Shown here piece by piece: positions 4,371-7,629 of a stretch of DNA of 7,629 nt (its first letter is position 1; each line of letters opens with the position of its first letter). The stretch comes from DAOUMU01 sp034409055 (GTDB lineage Bacteria; Chloroflexota; Anaerolineae; 4572-78; J111). A program made the translations under genes and the position numbers. Under the pieces are notes generated by a model. The model was not told where the DNA came from. It worked only from the letters and a program-made list of their open reading frames with translations, and did not search any database. The stretch spans positions 1-7,629 of the forward strand of contig DAOUMU010000235.1 in NCBI GenBank assembly GCA_034409055.1, given 5' to 3'.

Positions 4371-6027
4371 ATTGAACGGTATCACCTATCATTATCCCAA
4401 CCAGGCGCGCCCGGTGCTGCAGGACGTTTCGCTGACGGTCTTGAGCGGCGAACTCCTGCTGGTGGTAGGGGCCTCGGGCGTGGGTAAGAGTACCCTGCTG
4501 CGCTGTTTGAACGGGTTGGTGCCCCATTTTCACGGTGGAACCATTCGCGGCCGGATACGGGTGGCCGATCGTGACCCGATAGAAATCGGGCCACGGGGGA
4601 TGAATGACCTGGTGGGCTTCGTCTTTCAGGACCCCGAAGCCCAGTTTGTGACCGAACGGGTGGAAGATGAGCTTGTCTTTGTTATGGAGAATCACAATTT
4701 TTCCCAGACGACTATGCGCCGGCGAGTCGAAGAAGTGCTCGACCAATTGTCCATCGCCCACTTACGCAATCGCCGGGTGGAAACGTTGTCCGGGGGCGAG
4801 CGCCAACGGGTGGCCATTGGCAGCGTCCTGACTCTGCAACCGTCGGTGCTGGTGCTCGACGAACCCACGTCGCAGCTTGACCCCCAGGCGGCTGAAGAAG
4901 TGCTAACCACCCTGCAAAAGCTGAACGAAGACCTGGGCTTGACCATCATCATTTCCGAGCACCGGCTGGAGCGGGTGGCCCAATATGCCGACCGGGTCTG
5001 TTACCTGCCGGGGCCCGGCCAGTCCCCCCTGATCGGTGAGCCGCGCCAGGTCCTGGCCGGGGCAGAACTGGCCCCACCCCTGGTCCAACTGGGGCAAAAG
5101 CTGGGCTGGCAGCCGGTGCCACTGACCATTAAGGAAGGCCGGCCCCTGGCCGCCAATTTGAAGTCCCGGCTCAAGGGTCCCGAGTCTGACCAAGCTCAAG
5201 CCGGCGGACCAACTTCCTCCTCTCATCCAGGCGCAGGCAGGGCAGAGCCTCCGGCCGAACCGGTGATTACGATCCAAAAGGTATGGTATCGTTATGAGGT
5301 TCAGCATGAAGCCGAAGCCCTGAGAGGCGTTAGTCTGGAGGTGCGGCAAGGCGAACTGGTGGCCTTGATGGGCCGTAACGGGTCGGGCAAGAGTACCCTA
5401 CTGAAGAATATGGTGGGCTTGCTACAGCCACAACGGGGGCAAATCAATATCCTGGGCCAAGACACCAAGAACACGCCCCTGACTGAGATTACCCAACGAG
5501 TCGGTTTTGTGCCCCAAAATCCGGGGCGTCTTCTGTTTCACGAAACGGTGGCCGAAGAATTGGCCTTCACCCGCCGCGCCCACCAACTTCCCCCCCTTGA
5601 GACCGAGTCGCTCCTGAAGCAGGTGGGCCTGGCCGGTCTGGCTCAGGCTTACCCCCGTGATTTGAGCAGTGGTGAGCGCCAGCGGACGGCCCTGGCCGCC
5701 ATCCTGGTGGCCGAACCGGAGATATTGCTGCTGGACGAGCCGACACGCGGCCTGGACTATCTCAATAAAGCCCAGTTAACCGATATTCTCAACGACCTGT
5801 GTCGCCAGGGGGTAACGGTGGTCATGGCCACCCACGACGTGGAATTGGTCGCCCACTGTGCCGACCGGGTGATCATCCTTGGCGAGGGCCAGGTGGTGGT
5901 AGATGGGCCGGTGCGTGAGGTGATGACCGGGTCGATGGTTTTTGCGTCGCAAATCAACAAGCTCCTGCGGGACGACCGCTTTTTGACCGTAACAGACGTA
6001 CTCAATCAATTAGCAATTAGCAATTAG
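4363..6027 (+). CDS. ecfA: Fused EcfA-EcfA' double ATPase of an ECF transporter
   Basis: This 554-residue cytoplasmic protein joins the two ATPase subunits that power an ECF importer. Domain 1 has Walker A GASGVGKST (36-44), Q-loop Gln89, signature LSGGERQ (142-148), Walker B VLVLDEP with Asp and Glu intact (162-168) and H-loop His200. A variable Pro/Ser-rich linker at about 267-300 leads to domain 2, with Walker A GRNGSGKST (337-345), Q-loop Gln385, signature LSSGERQ (434-440), Walker B ILLLDEP (454-460) and His491. Both sites therefore look catalytic, although the second signature has Ser for the first Gly. The start is the ATG at 4363, seven bases after GGAGAG and overlapping the ecfT stop. 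The last codons (QLAISN, stop) come from a heptamer repeat that runs on toward the next gene. Confidence 0.95.
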   Translation: MIELNGITYHYPNQARPVLQDVSLTVLSGELLLVVGASGVGKSTLLRCLNGLVPHFHGGTIRGRIRVADRDPIEIGPRGMNDLVGFVFQDPEAQFVTERVEDELVFVMENHNFSQTTMRRRVEEVLDQLSIAHLRNRRVETLSGGERQRVAIGSVLTLQPSVLVLDEPTSQLDPQAAEEVLTTLQKLNEDLGLTIIISEHRLERVAQYADRVCYLPGPGQSPLIGEPRQVLAGAELAPPLVQLGQKLGWQPVPLTIKEGRPLAANLKSRLKGPESDQAQAGGPTSSSHPGAGRAEPPAEPVITIQKVWYRYEVQHEAEALRGVSLEVRQGELVALMGRNGSGKSTLLKNMVGLLQPQRGQINILGQDTKNTPLTEITQRVGFVPQNPGRLLFHETVAEELAFTRRAHQLPPLETESLLKQVGLAGLAQAYPRDLSSGERQRTALAAILVAEPEILLLDEPTRGLDYLNKAQLTDILNDLCRQGVTVVMATHDVELVAHCADRVIILGEGQVVVDGPVREVMTGSMVFASQINKLLRDDRFLTVTDVLNQLAISN

Positions 6028-6034
6028 CAATTAA
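6007..6034 (+). repeat. Tandem heptamer array (CAATTAG)3 CAATTAA across the ecfA-S junction
   Basis: Four head-to-tail heptamers (6007-6013, 6014-6020, 6021-6027 and 6028-6034), the last ending AA instead of AG, cover the final codons and stop of ecfA and run to four bases before the ATG of the S-component gene. Because seven is not a multiple of three, a change in copy number would shift the ecfA reading frame and move the stop. It would also alter the sequence upstream of the S start. The array occupies the place where a Shine-Dalgarno sequence would be expected. A degenerate array in the opposite orientation lies at 3177-3210. Confidence 0.85.
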
Positions 6035-6037
6035 CAA

Positions 6038-6841
6038 ATGACTAAATCTCGGCTTTTATCGTCCTTTATTTTGCTGCTGGCCAGTTGGCTGGGGTTGTGG
6101 GCTTTTCTTTACCCCTTCTTTATGCCGGAAGTGCGCCAGGAACCGATGACGGCGATGGGCATGGCCCACACCAACGACGCCCCCCTCATTTTTATTTTGC
6201 TGCTGGGGTTGTGCCTGGTGGTGATTGTCGCCAACCTGGAGACGCGTCGGATGGACGCCCGGCTGGTGGCAGTCTTAGGCGTGCTGGTCGGTATCAATGC
6301 CACCCTGCGCCTGGTGCCCGGTCCGCTTGGTTTTAGCGCGGTATTTTTCTTGCCTATTCTATGTGGTTACGTCTTTGGGGCCGACTTTGGCTTTTTGCTG
6401 GGCGCTCTGTCGTTACTGGTCTCGGCCATCATCACCAGTGGTATCGGGCCGTGGCTGCCTTTTCAAATGTTTGCCGCTGGCTGGGTGGGCCTGGTTGGGG
6501 GCTGGCTGCCCCATTTGCCCGGCCAGCCCCGCCTGGAGTTGCTGCTGCTGGCCAGTTGGGGCACCCTGTCCGGCTTTCTGTATGGCCTGATTATGAACCT
6601 CTGGTTTTGGCCCTTCTTGATCACTCCGGTTGAAACAACGACCTCAACCACTACAGTCTGGCAGGTGGGGATCGGCTTCTGGTCGACGTTGGTCCGGTAC
6701 GGCCTGTTTTACCTGACTACCTCACTCTGGTGGGACGCCGGGCGAGCGTTCGGTAATCTATTGTTACTCTTGCTGGTCGGGGCGCCTATTCTGCGCCTGT
6801 TACGTCGCTTCCAGCAGCGTTTTTATTTCAGCTTTGAGTAG
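6038..6841 (+). CDS. ECF transporter S component, probably cobalamin-specific
   Basis: This is a 267-residue membrane protein with about six to eight hydrophobic segments, close in style to CbrT-like ECF substrate-binding (S) proteins. The most characteristic part is residues 74-152: ARLVAVLGVLVGINATLR, then the PGPLGFSAVFFLPI and GADFGFLLGA segments, then GIGPWLPFQMFAAGWVGL. The S component captures the vitamin and is served by EcfT and the ATPases. B12 or a corrinoid precursor is inferred from the riboswitch heading the operon rather than from specific residues, so the substrate remains an inference. The ATG at 6038 lies 10 bp after the ecfA stop, without a recognisable Shine-Dalgarno sequence, so it may rely on translational coupling. 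The start is supported by the immediate N-terminal membrane helix. Confidence 0.85.
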   Translation: MTKSRLLSSFILLLASWLGLWAFLYPFFMPEVRQEPMTAMGMAHTNDAPLIFILLLGLCLVVIVANLETRRMDARLVAVLGVLVGINATLRLVPGPLGFSAVFFLPILCGYVFGADFGFLLGALSLLVSAIITSGIGPWLPFQMFAAGWVGLVGGWLPHLPGQPRLELLLLASWGTLSGFLYGLIMNLWFWPFLITPVETTTSTTTVWQVGIGFWSTLVRYGLFYLTTSLWWDAGRAFGNLLLLLLVGAPILRLLRRFQQRFYFSFE

Positions 6842-6845
6842 GGCG

Positions 6846-7007
6846 TGTTGACATTTCGGATTATGTCACGCCTGGCGTGAGCGACCACAGGGAGCGAAGA
6901 ATCTCCTATTTCGCCTTGAATTTGTCCTCGTTGCTGGAGATTCCTCGTCGTTTATGCCCTTTGGGTACTGCGCTCCTCGGAATGACATTTTTAGGCAAAT
7001 GTCAACA
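6846..7007. repeat. Diverged MITE-like palindromic repeat between convergent genes
   Basis: Perfect 11-bp terminal inverted repeats (6846-6856 and 6997-7007, TGTTGACATTT/AAATGTCAACA) enclose an imperfect palindrome. It has GAGCGAAGAATCTCC (6893-6907) facing GGAGATTCCTCGTC (6936-6949), and an internal perfect 7-bp stem, TCACGCC/GGCGTGA (6866-6880). The right arm matches the repeat at 638-780, including CTGCGCTCCTCGGAATGACAT, but carries a 17-nt insertion at 6951-6967. It separates the ecf operon from a leftward gene and may act as a two-way transcription barrier. The open reading frames across it are not genes. Confidence 0.7.
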
Positions 7008-7018
7008 GAACCTAGTTC

Positions 7019-7629
7019 CTATCTTTTACTCTTGCTGTTCAGCCACCAGAAAGCCCCCCAGCCAATCAAGGCCACCGTGGCAATCAAACACCAGCCGCCA
7101 ATCAGGCCCCCCCAGATGCCCAGCTTGGCCAGAGACCAGCCAGTCCATTCGCCGGACGATGGCTGGGGCGAGACGACGCTGCGTTTGATGGGACGCACCT
7201 CGATCTGGCTGACCAACGTGGCCCCGGCCGGCGGCTGGGCAGGGGGAGCCGTGGGCTTAACTGTCACCGTGGCGGTCGCCATAAGCGTTGGCGTACCGGC
7301 TGCCGGGGCGGCGATGGTGTCAGCTACTTCCAGGGCCAGTTGAGCCGTGCGTTCTCCCCCCGGATAAACCACCCGCAGCGTATAGGTTTGGCTTTGAGCC
7401 GGGCACACTTCTTGGGCAGCCTGGGGGCTAACCTCAACCTCGTCCAGATAGATCGTTCCGGCGTTTTGCACGTCCCAATACAAGCTCGTACACGCGCCAG
7501 GGGGCACGGTCGGCGCACCGGCATTAAAGCTAATGACCGGTTCCGAGACAAGGGGTTCGGCCGGGGGTACAGATGCGCCGGCAGTTTGTACAGGCAGGTC
7601 AGGGGTAGCAGTTGGCAGGAGTGTAGGGG
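7019..7629 (-). CDS. Membrane-anchored protein with an Ig-like domain (C-terminal part, cut by window edge)
   Basis: The frame stays open to the right edge, so the start lies outside; about 202 residues are visible. Pro/Thr/Ala-rich segments flank one Ig-like beta-sandwich unit. It runs from ISFNAGAPTVPPGACTSLYW through YTLRVVYPGGE to LALEV, and has two cysteines (PPGAC and EVCP) likely to form a disulphide. This layout is often seen in extracellular proteins of Chloroflexota. A second Thr/Pro-rich stretch leads to one C-terminal helix (about 24 residues, from LGIWGGLIGG) and a basic tail, NSKSKR. The protein is therefore probably exported, with its bulk outside the cell and a C-terminal membrane anchor. 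Its activity cannot be told from this part. It converges on the ecf operon, with a palindromic repeat between them. The GTG at 7507 is unlikely to be the start because it lies inside the Ig-like unit. Confidence 0.8.
   Translation of the reverse strand, partial: PTLLPTATPDLPVQTAGASVPPAEPLVSEPVISFNAGAPTVPPGACTSLYWDVQNAGTIYLDEVEVSPQAAQEVCPAQSQTYTLRVVYPGGERTAQLALEVADTIAAPAAGTPTLMATATVTVKPTAPPAQPPAGATLVSQIEVRPIKRSVVSPQPSSGEWTGWSLAKLGIWGGLIGGWCLIATVALIGWGAFWWLNSKSKR

Noticed and set aside
3369..5349. Long leftward open frames opposite ecfT and ecfA (3369-3797, 3822-4385, 4336-4761, 4903-5349)
   Set aside because: They are antisense shadows of GC-rich coding sequence with Gln/Gly/Pro-rich low-complexity translations, and they overlap well-identified genes.
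6877..7343. Rightward open frames after the S-component gene
   Set aside because: They run through the palindromic repeat and antisense to the Ig-like membrane protein; no family pattern or start signal supports them.
1..7629. CRISPR array, insertion sequence transposase, rRNA or tRNA gene
   Set aside because: No spaced identical direct repeats of CRISPR size, no transposase motifs and no structural RNA consensus were seen beyond the cobalamin riboswitch.

Overview
The window looks like a piece of a Chloroflexota chromosome, most plausibly Anaerolineae or a relative. This rests on a fused two-domain EcfA ATPase, a C-terminally anchored Ig-like protein of a style common in that phylum, and dispersed palindromes with a TGTCATTC...GAATGACA core. 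That is an inference from style, not a phylogenetic placement. The cytochrome oxidase genes imply aerobic respiration.

Layout. Positions 1-317 hold no convincing gene but two palindromes: a perfect 21-bp inverted repeat that reads as a terminator for leftward transcription, and a compound element that can fold as a three-armed cloverleaf. Leftward genes for cytochrome c oxidase subunits III and IV follow (318-1379), separated by a palindromic repeat that almost exactly fills the gap. Positions 1380-1708 are a regulatory intergenic region with two near-consensus divergent promoters. The leftward (cox) promoter has its -10 hexamer as the spacer of a perfect 8-bp dyad, and it gives a cox leader of about 200 nt with several hairpins. 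The rightward promoter serves a stand-alone type III polyketide synthase (1709-2755).

Positions 2756-3272 hold gene debris, including the C-terminal end of a BrnT-type toxin, then a consensus promoter and a cobalamin riboswitch. The riboswitch precedes a three-gene operon (3273-6841) encoding EcfT, a fused EcfA-EcfA' ATPase and a membrane S component. Together these should form a dedicated vitamin B12 or corrinoid ECF importer, repressed when B12 is sufficient. A heptamer array (CAATTAG-type) lies inside the riboswitch. A second array, in the opposite orientation, covers the ecfA stop codon and the expected ribosome-binding site of the S gene.

A diverged copy of the palindromic repeat (6846-7007) separates this operon from a convergent leftward gene. 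That gene is cut by the window edge and encodes a surface protein with an Ig-like domain and a C-terminal membrane anchor.

The strongest leads are the dyad operator over the cox -10 box with its back-to-back polyketide synthase promoter, the heptamer arrays placed at two expression-control points of one operon, the compound cloverleaf repeat, and the overlapping remnants between the synthase and the riboswitch. No wholly new multigene system is evident.
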